Shown: piece after piece, positions 1-5,023 of the stretch
Numbering within the stretch: position 1 is the first letter of the stretch
Layout of the letters: each line of letters opens with the position of its first letter
Assembly: GCA_964360835.1 (NCBI GenBank)
Contig: CAYHYG010000034.1
Span: 1-9,807 of the forward strand
Direction: 5' to 3'
Length of the DNA stretch: 9,807 nucleotides
DNA from: CAYHYG01 sp964360835
GTDB taxonomy: Bacteria; Patescibacteriota; Patescibacteriia; UBA1558; 2-01-FULL-52-15
Program-made: the position numbers and the translations under genes
The notes under the pieces: model-generated
What the model saw: the letters and a program-made list of their open reading frames with translations, nothing else
What the model was told of the DNA's origin: nothing
Database searches by the model: none

Positions 1-679
1 CCTTGTCGGTTATCGCATCCTCCTGTCGAGCAGCCGTAACAATAATTGATTCTACGCGATTTGTACCTTTGACTTCTTTGACTTTGGTTCCGAATAAAAT
101 TTCCACGTTGGGTGCCTGTATGGCTTTATCAATCAAAATCTGTTCACCTTTGAATTTTTCTCCTCGCACCAGACCGTACACTTTGTTGGAAATCTTGGCC
201 ATATAATCAATGGCGTCGAGAGCTGCATTGCCGCCGCCTACTACGACCACATCTCTACCTTTAAATAACGGGCCATCACAAGTGGCGCAATGCGTGATGC
301 CTTTGTACATCAATTCCTTTTCTCCCGGTACATCTAGATCGCGTGGTGTCAATCCAAAAGACAATATCAAAGCCTTGGCCTGATACTGTTCCGTGGCGGT
401 CGAGACCAGATACTCCTCACCGCTTTTCTCAATTTTCGTCACCTCGCCACTAACAAACTCAACGCCGGTCTTCTGCGCCTGCTCCATAAACTTCTGCATC
501 AAATCGAAACCGCCGACAGTTTCATAACCCGGATAATTTTCTATCACGTCCGTGGCTGCTGCTTGTCCGCCGATATCTTTGGAGACTACCAACGTTGATA
601 AAGCGCGTCGACTGGTATAGATGGCCGCTGTCATACCAGCCGGCCCGGCACCAACAATGACAATGTCGTAACTCTTCAT
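1..679 (-). CDS. trxB: Thioredoxin reductase (FAD/NAD(P)-linked), C-terminus cut off by the window edge
   Basis: This flavoenzyme passes electrons from a nicotinamide cofactor through FAD and a Cys pair to thioredoxin in the cytoplasm. Translating from ATG at 679 gives 226 residues before the edge, of roughly 310 usual for the family. Seen in order: the FAD Rossmann motif GAGPAG at residues 10-15, GGQ at 37-39, the redox pair HCATCDG at 130-136, and the second nucleotide-binding motif GGGNAA at 148-153. The usual HRRxxxR element for the NADPH phosphate aligns with VRGEKFK at 171-177, so only one of its two adjacent arginines is kept and the last Arg is Lys. The start codon overlaps the trxA stop as ATGA, implying translational coupling. 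A related NADH-type (AhpF-like) reductase is possible, but the placement beside trxA favours thioredoxin reductase. Confidence 0.93.
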   Translation of the reverse strand, partial: MKSYDIVIVGAGPAGMTAAIYTSRRALSTLVVSKDIGGQAAATDVIENYPGYETVGGFDLMQKFMEQAQKTGVEFVSGEVTKIEKSGEEYLVSTATEQYQAKALILSFGLTPRDLDVPGEKELMYKGITHCATCDGPLFKGRDVVVVGGGNAALDAIDYMAKISNKVYGLVRGEKFKGEQILIDKAIQAPNVEILFGTKVKEVKGTNRVESIIVTAARQEDAITDK

Positions 680-1002
680 GACGCTAGCTCCTTAATTTTG
701 GATAACAAAGCTTCCTTGCTTTGTAAACCCACCATGTCAGCTGCTATTTCTCCGTTCTTGAATATTTTTAAAGTCGGAATGCTTAATATCTGAAACTTTT
801 CTGAAACCACCGGATTCTCATCAACATTAAGCTTGCTGATACGTATTTTCGCATTTGCCTTTAGCTCTTCTGCCAACTGTTCCACAATAGGACCTTGAAT
901 TTTACACGGCGTACACCACGTAGCCCAAAAATCGACTAAAACAATGCCGTCAAATTTTTCGACATCTGTCTGAAAATTTGTATCGGTGATCTCTAATGCC
1001 AT
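676..1002 (-). CDS. trxA: Thioredoxin with a WCTPC active site
   Basis: A small cytoplasmic dithiol protein that reduces protein disulfides and is recycled by the adjacent reductase. Its 108 residues match the usual family length. Visible features are VDFWATWCTPCK with the catalytic pair C30/C33, the buried Asp of VDFWA at about residue 24, and the cis-proline loop SIPT with P76. The classical motif is CGPC; here Gly is Thr, a change expected to shift redox potential or partner choice. There is no signal peptide, so it is cytosolic. The stop overlaps the trxB start by four bases. No convincing Shine-Dalgarno lies before ATG 1002. The 95-base gap to the upstream repressor gene has no terminator, so co-transcription with it is likely but not proven. 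Confidence 0.95.
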   Translation of the reverse strand: MALEITDTNFQTDVEKFDGIVLVDFWATWCTPCKIQGPIVEQLAEELKANAKIRISKLNVDENPVVSEKFQILSIPTLKIFKNGEIAADMVGLQSKEALLSKIKELAS

Positions 1003-1097
1003 ATGTTTGTTAATTCTAAAAAGTAATTAGTAATTGGTAATTCGCAGTGTGAATTAGTAATACGAAATTAGAAACTTCTATCAATTCATCCTGATTA
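1003..1097. repeat. Low-complexity spacer of ATTACTAATT-type words
   Basis: The spacer between the repressor gene and trxA is built from repeated variants of GTAATTAGTAATT and GAATTAGTAATA. Similar words recur at about 8098-8116. I see no terminator hairpin in it and only a poor promoter candidate, so it probably does not separate transcription units. Such spacers are often reported in Patescibacteria; whether they have a role is unknown. Confidence 0.5.
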
Positions 1098-1349
1098 CTA
1101 ATCCAGCAATGTCCCCACAAGTTTTTCCACTTTACCCGCTTCTTGATCCGCTGGCAAACAACCTAATAATTCAGACGTCGCCAACTGTTTCTCAATAGAG
1201 CCCAGAGAAGAGCGCGCCGCACGGATCTGCTGTAGTACGTCCACACAGGTCCGCTCCTCATTGATCATGCGTTCAATAGCCTCAATCTGACCATTAATTC
1301 GGTGTAAGTGGTCAGAAATCACCTTTTTTTGATCTTCAGCGTTACTCAT
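1098..1349 (-). CDS. CsoR/CstR-family (DUF156) transcriptional repressor
   Basis: A small all-helical DNA-binding repressor of the family that senses Cu(I), Ni/Co, formaldehyde or sulfane sulfur. From the ATG at 1349 it is 83 residues. Seen: HRINGQIEAIERMI at 16-29 (family signature helix), RTC with C35, the QIRAARSSL segment, and C64 in LLGCL. The metal-binding set of CsoR is Cys-His-Cys; the position of the His, four residues before the second Cys, is Glu60 here. Loss of that His with both Cys kept resembles the persulfide sensor CstR more than the copper sensor. An in-frame ATG at 1376 would add nine residues (MAYYILVGS), but it lies upstream of the predicted -10 box, so 1349 is the better start. 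It probably represses itself and the trxA-trxB genes downstream. Confidence 0.88.
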   Translation of the reverse strand: MSNAEDQKKVISDHLHRINGQIEAIERMINEERTCVDVLQQIRAARSSLGSIEKQLATSELLGCLPADQEAGKVEKLVGTLLD

Positions 1350-1371
1350 ACTACCTACTAGTATATAGTAT
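1348..1371. promoter_or_regulatory. 24-bp palindrome, probable operator for the CsoR/CstR-like repressor
   Basis: The sequence ATACTA-cc-TACTAGTA-ta-TAGTAT is an inverted repeat with 20 of 24 positions symmetric. It covers the -10 box of the repressor's promoter and touches its start codon. A dimeric or tetrameric repressor bound here would block polymerase. The binding protein is inferred from position only. Confidence 0.65.
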
Positions 1372-1388
1372 GCCATTCAATATGTCAA
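1360..1388 (-). promoter_or_regulatory. Sigma-70-type promoter for the repressor-thioredoxin operon
   Basis: On the minus strand a perfect -35 TTGACA (1388-1383) is separated by 17 bases from TATACT (1365-1360). Transcription would begin near 1353, only a few bases before ATG 1349, so the mRNA is almost leaderless. Confidence 0.75.
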
Positions 1389-1403
1389 TATATGACCTAT
1401 CTA

Positions 1404-1432
1404 TTGACAATACAGTTTAAAAGAGATATAAT
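1404..1432 (+). promoter_or_regulatory. Consensus sigma-70-type promoter for the membrane transglycosylase-like gene
   Basis: TTGACA (1404-1409), a 17-base spacer and TATAAT (1427-1432) match the consensus at every position. A second overlapping TATAAT follows at 1432-1437. It is back to back with the repressor promoter, the two -35 boxes being 15 bases apart, so repressor bound at 1348-1371 need not block this one. Confidence 0.8.
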
Positions 1433-1440
1433 ATAATATT

Positions 1441-1463
1441 CTAGCGTGGATAGTCCACTCTAG
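1441..1463 (+). promoter_or_regulatory. Hairpin at the 5' end of the leader
   Basis: CTAGCGTGGA and TCCACTCTAG flank a 3-base loop (TAG) and pair at nine of ten positions. It begins right at the expected transcription start and is 32 bases before the Shine-Dalgarno. A 5' hairpin of this kind often protects an mRNA from decay. It is too small to call a riboswitch. Confidence 0.55.
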
Positions 1464-1507
1464 CCGGTTCGTAAACAACACGCGTTAACATACACAAGGA
1501 GGTTACT

Positions 1508-2812
1508 GTGCTTGCTTTCATTTTCGGGATTTTGGGGATTATCGCCCTTGCGGTGATCGCGGTCGTGATTTACACGCTCTGGGCCAGACAGCAGGTAGCG
1601 GCTGTCTTGAATCCTGTTCAGCCGCCAATGCCGTCGCGCCCCTTGACTGCCCCTGTCGCCAGGACCTCAATTGCCGGGTGGCAGCGTTTCCGTCCTACCA
1701 GGAGGTGGATCCTACCAGCGGCTCTCCTCGCGATCGCCGCCATCCTCGGAGTGGTCGTGATGGCCACACGCTCGGACTGGCAAAAGGGAAAGGACCCTGA
1801 TGGTGGTCTGTCAAGGGCGGACTCCACTAAGGCCGTGGTTGACACGACCAAGGCGCCAATTGATACGATGAAGGTGGACCTGCTAAAACTCCCACCTAAG
1901 GTCAAAAAGGATAAGAACAGAGCCATTGGCCAAGCCAGTACTGACTCGACTTCGGTTACAGTCAAGTCTGACTCTACCACCAGCGCGAAAGGACAGCTTT
2001 CTACAGTCCAGGTCATGGTTATAACCCTAAAGGCAGTAGAAAGTGGCCGAAATGGGCGCTGGAAAGTCGGCAGCAGTGGGGAAATTGGCTTCCTGCAGTG
2101 GCTGCCGCAGAACTGGCAGACTGCGAGAATTCAGTTTCAGGGCTATACCGGTATATTCATTCCGGAGATTCCTGACTCGACCATGCCGGGCATGGAGATG
2201 AATGTAGCCGCCATGGTTCTAGAGCGTGAACTCCGACAAGGTTGGACTCCTAGGCAGATCTTTGCCTGGTGGAACACCGGAGAGCGCGATGAACCGTCGG
2301 AATCTGAGCGTTCTGCCTCTGTGCAGGCCAAAGGAGCGCACATCGATCTCTGTGTCCGAGAGTTCGAACGCATCAAGACTGAGCGGGGCTCTCCTACAAG
2401 TTCCCCGAGGAACGATAAAGACGGCTGGGATGTCTTAATCGACATTCTCTGGAAACTAGCCGTCTGCAGTGCCGTTCTTGTGTTCGCCTGCTTCAAAGCA
2501 CCATACAAAATGGCGAAGGACAGCCTAAGCAACGTCAGCCTCTGGGCTTTCCTTTCGGCCGCGCTCATCACCCTTATTCTGTTCTACTCTGTATACTGGC
2601 TGCTTTTGACAGATATACAGATAGGTCTTTCCAAGGTACTAGTTCTAGCGGTCGCACTACTCTTTACAATCACCGCCACCCTGACAAATGCACACTTCTG
2701 GGCTACTATCGGTCCCAGAATACGCGCCAGAGACGCTTTGGTTCAAGCCGAAGCCAAGAAAAAGAAGGAAGAGGAGGAAAAAGCTGTAAAAGCTGGCAAA
2801 AAAGCCAGCTGA
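1508..2812 (+). CDS. Five-helix membrane protein with an extracytoplasmic lytic transglycosylase-like (SLT) domain
   Basis: The GTG start is preceded by a very strong ribosome site (AAGGAGGT, 1496-1503). Membrane helices are predicted at about residues 3-24, 67-86, 307-331, 345-367 and 374-398. A Ser/Thr/Asp/Lys-rich linker covers 90-165. Between helices 2 and 3 sits a goose-lysozyme/SLT-like fold: catalytic-type Glu178 in AVESG, GEIGFLQWLP at 191-200 (the GxxGLMQ-type motif, 13 residues after the Glu as usual), and a closing helix pair ending AWWNTGE at 253-259. Positive charges put this domain outside the membrane and the charged KKKKEEEEK tail inside. The likely role is peptidoglycan cleavage, perhaps to open the wall for a secretion or pilus machine. 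The gene is visibly richer in G+C than its neighbours (40 of 60 bases at 1681-1740, against 19 of 60 at 9181-9240 in dnaA), which suggests transfer or different selection. The substrate and partners are not shown. Confidence 0.75.
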   Translation: MLAFIFGILGIIALAVIAVVIYTLWARQQVAAVLNPVQPPMPSRPLTAPVARTSIAGWQRFRPTRRWILPAALLAIAAILGVVVMATRSDWQKGKDPDGGLSRADSTKAVVDTTKAPIDTMKVDLLKLPPKVKKDKNRAIGQASTDSTSVTVKSDSTTSAKGQLSTVQVMVITLKAVESGRNGRWKVGSSGEIGFLQWLPQNWQTARIQFQGYTGIFIPEIPDSTMPGMEMNVAAMVLERELRQGWTPRQIFAWWNTGERDEPSESERSASVQAKGAHIDLCVREFERIKTERGSPTSSPRNDKDGWDVLIDILWKLAVCSAVLVFACFKAPYKMAKDSLSNVSLWAFLSAALITLILFYSVYWLLLTDIQIGLSKVLVLAVALLFTITATLTNAHFWATIGPRIRARDALVQAEAKKKKEEEEKAVKAGKKAS

Positions 2813-2832
2813 CAATCACCAACTCGGTGACA

Positions 2833-2863
2833 AAGCTCCGATCGCAAGGTCGGGGCTTTTTTT
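2833..2863 (+). terminator. Rho-independent terminator
   Basis: An 11-pair stem (AAGCTCCGATC with GGTCGGGGCTT, two G-U pairs) closes a GCAA tetraloop and runs into seven T. Two smaller hairpins precede it: AGCTGGC/GCCAGCT at 2791-2810, overlapping the last codons, and TCACC/GGTGA at 2816-2830. Confidence 0.9.
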
Positions 2864-2872
2864 AATATCAAT

Positions 2873-2901
2873 TTGACAATATCACCAATATGCGCTGTAA
2901 T
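2873..2901 (+). promoter_or_regulatory. Promoter giving a leaderless or near-leaderless mRNA
   Basis: TTGACA (2873-2878), 17 bases, then TGTAAT (2896-2901). The expected transcription start at about 2908 coincides with the ATG at 2909, and there is no Shine-Dalgarno. Confidence 0.65.
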
Positions 2902-2908
2902 ATGAAAT

Positions 2909-4129
2909 ATGAATGAAAATACAGCCACAATTGACCATGATATTGCCACAAAGGAAACGAACCTATTTTCTATTGACGAAGCCCTTGACTCCAAGGGCTT
3001 TGCTTTATATTTACAGCGACATCCTGAATTAGAATCAATACAGATAGATGACAGTAATGCCGGTCAAATTGAGCAATTATTCACAACTTTTCAGTCTTTA
3101 GAAAGGATTCGTCCCGATGTTATCAAGACTTTATCCTCAAATATACTTAGGGATACAACCGTAAGACTAGAGTCAGAGGGCCAAGAAAAAATAGCCATTG
3201 GTCTGGAACAGATGGCTATCGACGATCCAGAGTCTATAAACCGCTGGGCGGAGCGAATTCAAACGAAAATTACAGTTGAACAAGCGCAAAAGGACCTTGT
3301 TGCTTCCCAAAAAGAGTCTAGGGAGTTACGACCATACGACAACGAGGAAAACGAGCTATTTGTCCATGAAGCTGCCTCAAGTGCGGACCGCCTAAAAGTA
3401 TCTTTAAAATTTGCCTTGCAAAAAAAACTAGACCTCCCTATTCTTGGACGCTTTATCTTACCAGATGAGGTAAGGGCCGGTCAGAAAGATGCTGTGACGC
3501 TTTTTGGTATGGACTGGCGTAAAAAATTGAATGACATTCAAGAGCATATCGATAAAACGCGACAACAGGTCGCAGAAACTCGTACCAAAATTGGTCGGGC
3601 TGAAGAGCTAAAAACGGAGTTAAGCGAAAAAAGTCGCCAGTACTGGGACATGCGACGTGATATAGATAATTTGATGGATCTTACCGGCGGCCTAAGGGAG
3701 AGTTTTCTGATTAAAGTTCAGGAGAAAATCGATTATATGCTCGATGCAGCCACTAGTATTAAAGATTTGGAAAATGCTAACGCTGTATTAGAAACTGTTA
3801 ATAAGGGTGCTGATATTTCTACACTGGAAACGCTGGGCTATAATGATATAGATCGAGTCAAAGTTTTTATTGACAAGAAATTTGAAGAGATGGCAACTGG
3901 TCTGATCAGAGAGAAAATTGCCTCGTATGAAATTCCCGGAAGTAGCGCGATCTCAAAACTGGAACAACAATTGAAAGAAGTAATTGACGCCAAGGCTGTG
4001 GGTGGTCGTAGTGAGAAGGATATGCGTGATTTTATTTGTGAAACAATTGAAACTGTGGCAGACAACAAGGAAACGCCGCCGATAAAAAAATTACTTTTAA
4101 CCCGCTTGCTTATTAGACTGAAGCGATGA
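2909..4129 (+). CDS. Uncharacterised helical, partly coiled-coil protein
   Basis: I do not recognise this 406-residue protein. It is hydrophilic, has no signal peptide or membrane helix, and reads as almost entirely alpha-helical. The segment at about 203-258 (KLNDIQEHIDKTRQQVAETR onward) has the heptad look of a coiled coil. A more hydrophobic patch, DLPILGRFILPDE, lies at 175-187. The C-terminus is basic (KKLLLTRLLIRLKR). There are no cysteines except C377. The stop overlaps the next start as ATGA, so the two products are made together and may form a complex. The repeated short pairing of helices could suit a scaffold or a cytoplasmic partner of a membrane machine, but no function can be assigned. 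Confidence 0.85.
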   Translation: MNENTATIDHDIATKETNLFSIDEALDSKGFALYLQRHPELESIQIDDSNAGQIEQLFTTFQSLERIRPDVIKTLSSNILRDTTVRLESEGQEKIAIGLEQMAIDDPESINRWAERIQTKITVEQAQKDLVASQKESRELRPYDNEENELFVHEAASSADRLKVSLKFALQKKLDLPILGRFILPDEVRAGQKDAVTLFGMDWRKKLNDIQEHIDKTRQQVAETRTKIGRAEELKTELSEKSRQYWDMRRDIDNLMDLTGGLRESFLIKVQEKIDYMLDAATSIKDLENANAVLETVNKGADISTLETLGYNDIDRVKVFIDKKFEEMATGLIREKIASYEIPGSSAISKLEQQLKEVIDAKAVGGRSEKDMRDFICETIETVADNKETPPIKKLLLTRLLIRLKR

Positions 4130-4407
4130 GTAACTCCCTCGAAAAATTAAAACAGGCTATTGAACAAAAGGATAAGAGCGCGGCTGTCCAATTTTTGAAT
4201 GAGCTTAGCGAACTGAATGATCAAGACCGTGCTGATGCCCTGATTATGTTAGCCCAATTGCAATCAGAGGTGGAAGATGACATTAACCAGGAATTATTGC
4301 CGTTACTACAGCAGGCTATCTTGGTAGCGCGCCAAACAAATCAGGCAGCCCGAGAGCTGCAAGATAGTCAGAAACTTGATGATCTGCGTAAAGGTTTAAA
4401 TAGTTAG
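4126..4407 (+). CDS. Uncharacterised small helical protein, coupled to the preceding gene
   Basis: A 93-residue acidic protein, fully helical by composition. It starts with MSNSLEKLKQAIEQKDKSA, a helix-turn-helix-like layout similar to TPR or helical-hairpin repeats, and has a Leu-rich middle (ELLPLLQQAILVARQ at 57-71). It has no Cys, no signal peptide and no membrane segment. The four-base ATGA overlap with the upstream gene is strong evidence that it is real and co-expressed. I do not recognise a family, and a function as a binding partner of the 406-residue protein is only inference from the overlap. Confidence 0.8.
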   Translation: MSNSLEKLKQAIEQKDKSAAVQFLNELSELNDQDRADALIMLAQLQSEVEDDINQELLPLLQQAILVARQTNQAARELQDSQKLDDLRKGLNS

Positions 4408-4458
4408 ATAGTCTAACTAAAAGATTAAAGCTTAAAACCTAAAGTTCAAAGCTTTTTT
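4401..4458 (+). terminator. Possible terminator region after the helical gene pair
   Basis: A perfect 8-bp hairpin (TAGTTAGA/TCTAACTA, 4401-4419) spans the stop codon. It is followed by AAAGCTT (4427-4433) paired with AAGCTTT (4449-4455) running into a T tract. The second stem has a long loop and is weak. The spacer to about 4514 is otherwise AT-rich with no gene seen. Confidence 0.4.
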
Positions 4459-4514
4459 ATTTACGTATTTATTCTACCACCTTTAAAATTTAAGTTGTTA
4501 ACTTTTACTTCTTT

Positions 4515-4545
4515 TGTTGTCCTCGTCAAGAATCCCCGCCTGCCA
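4515..4545 (-). pseudogene. tRNA-Arg remnant (3' fragment)
   Basis: On the minus strand GATTCTTGACGAGGACAACA closely copies the 3' end of the intact tRNA-Arg(CCG) at 4657-4731, GATTCTTGACGAGAACACCA, with two changes. The preceding GCAGGC matches its anticodon stem, the part in between being deleted. The D-arm, anticodon loop and 5' acceptor strand are missing, so it cannot be functional. Confidence 0.6.
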
Positions 4546-4549
4546 TATC

Positions 4550-4655
4550 TGGTGCCCCCGAGGGGAGTCGAACCTCTATCTTAAGTTCCGGAAACTTATG
4601 TTCTATCCGTTGTCAGCCAAAGGCTGATCCGCCTGTGGCGGAAACTACTCAAAAC
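4550..4655 (-). pseudogene. tRNA-Arg(CCG)-like gene broken by a palindromic insertion in the D-loop
   Basis: Read on the minus strand, the 3' half is a good tRNA: anticodon arm TAAGT-TTCCGGA-ACTTA with anticodon CCG, T-loop TTCGACT, acceptor strand CGGGGGC and encoded ACCA. Removing about 30 bases (4612-4641) restores a normal D-arm, GTTT-AACGGATA-GAAC. The inserted piece is two perfect hairpins. The 5' acceptor strand (GTTTTGAG) pairs badly with CGGGGGC, mostly by G-U, and the T-stem has one mismatch. I call it a pseudogene. A functional tRNA with an enlarged D-arm cannot be formally excluded. Confidence 0.7.
4612..4641. repeat. Double-hairpin palindromic repeat inserted in a tRNA D-loop
   Basis: TCAGCC-AAA-GGCTGA (4613-4627) and CCGCC-TGT-GGCGG (4629-4641), one base apart, form two perfect stems with 3-base loops. 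This layout resembles dispersed REP-like palindromes of Patescibacteria genomes (from memory, not searched). Confidence 0.7.
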
Positions 4656-4656
4656 T

Positions 4657-4731
4657 TGGTGTTCTCGTCAAGAATCGAACTTGAACTTCAAGCTTCGGAG
4701 GCCTGCGTTCTATCCATTAAACTACGAGAAC
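4657..4731 (-). tRNA. tRNA-Arg, anticodon CCG
   Basis: All arms close. Acceptor GTTCTCG/CGAGAAC, D-arm GTTT-AATGGATA-GAAC, anticodon arm CAGGC-CTCCGAA-GCTTG with anticodon CCG (reads CGG), T-arm TCAAG-TTCGATT-CTTGA. The discriminator is A and CCA is encoded at 4659-4657. It is 75 nt. It lies between the broken copies in the array. Confidence 0.93.
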
Positions 4732-4804
4732 TGGAAGGTTAAAGATAAAAGCTTAAAACTAAATGGGCTATCCGAGCTTTAAGTTTTAAGTTTTTCTTTT
4801 TTGT
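4732..4804. other. AT-rich spacer with an inverted repeat
   Basis: CTTAAAACT (4752-4760) is inversely repeated as AGTTTTAAG (4782-4790), with T- or A-rich flanks on each side. It separates a broken tRNA copy from tRNA-Arg(CCG) and might act as a weak terminator in either direction. No coding capacity is seen. Confidence 0.35.
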
Positions 4805-4888
4805 TGGTGCCCCCACTAGGAATCGCCAGGTTATTCAACCTGACTGTCCGGGGTTAATCCCCGGGCGAACCTAAACTTATATTCTAAT
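4805..4888 (-). pseudogene. tRNA-Arg-like remnant with a palindromic insertion in the T-loop and no anticodon
   Basis: The minus strand ends in TGGGGGC plus ACCA (4815-4805). Removing about 42 bases (4826-4867) gives a perfect T-arm, TTAGG-TTCGATT-CCTAG. Upstream, TAGAATATAAGTTT matches the D/anticodon-stem part of the neighbouring copy (TAGAACATAAGTTT) but joins directly to the T-stem, so the anticodon loop is deleted. It cannot be a working tRNA. Confidence 0.7.
4826..4867. repeat. Palindromic element with two hairpins, inserted in a tRNA T-loop
   Basis: CAGGTT-ATTC-AACCTG (4827-4842) and CCGGGG-TTAAT-CCCCGG (4848-4864) sit between TCGCC and GGCGA outer arms, so the whole could fold as a three-way junction. 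CG occurs at both ends and could be a 2-bp target duplication. Its sequence is unlike the D-loop insertion although the layout is alike. Confidence 0.6.
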
Positions 4889-4963
4889 TGGTGCCCTCGG
4901 AGGGAATCGAACCCCCGTCGTATCCTTAGGACGGATCTGCTCTATCCATTGAGCTACGAAGGC
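4889..4963 (-). tRNA. tRNA-Arg, anticodon CCT
   Basis: Acceptor GCCTTCG/CGAGGGC (one G-U), D-arm GCTC-AATGGATA-GAGC, anticodon loop GTCCTAA with anticodon CCT (reads AGG), T-loop TTCGATT with a GGGGG/CCCTC stem, then ACCA with CCA encoded. The length is 75 nt. The anticodon stem has a G-A mismatch at its outer pair, leaving four good pairs. Confidence 0.9.
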
Positions 4964-4976
4964 ATACCGGGCTAAC

Positions 4977-4997
4977 AAAAAACTCCCCTGAGGGAGT
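4977..4997 (-). terminator. Rho-independent terminator upstream of the tRNA array
   Basis: On the minus strand ACTCCC-TCAG-GGGAGT is followed by six T. It lies between the small membrane-peptide gene and tRNA-Arg(CCT), and ends the peptide's transcript. Confidence 0.8.
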
Positions 4998-5023
4998 AAG
5001 TCTGGCGCCAAATACAAAAATGT

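Noticed and set aside
1098..1376. Longer start (ATG 1376) for the CsoR/CstR-like repressor
   Set aside because: It would place the start codon upstream of the -10 box of the only good promoter, and the added residues are not typical of the family.
1441..1463. Riboswitch in the leader of the membrane protein gene
   Set aside because: Only a single 10-bp hairpin is present, with no conserved aptamer core and no alternative pairing to the ribosome site.
1618..2016. Minus-strand open frame of 132 codons inside the transglycosylase-like gene
   Set aside because: It lies opposite a gene with a strong promoter, ribosome site and recognisable domain. Its product has no recognisable motif. The same holds for the minus-strand frame at 2143-2571.
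4805..4888. A tRNA gene with an intron in the T-loop
   Set aside because: Bacterial tRNA introns are self-splicing and much longer than 42 bases, and this copy also lacks the anticodon. A palindromic insertion in a pseudogene fits better.
4500..4970. CRISPR array, because of repeated short palindromes
   Set aside because: The palindromes differ from one another, are unevenly spaced, and lie inside tRNA-like sequences. No regular repeat-spacer pattern exists anywhere in the window.
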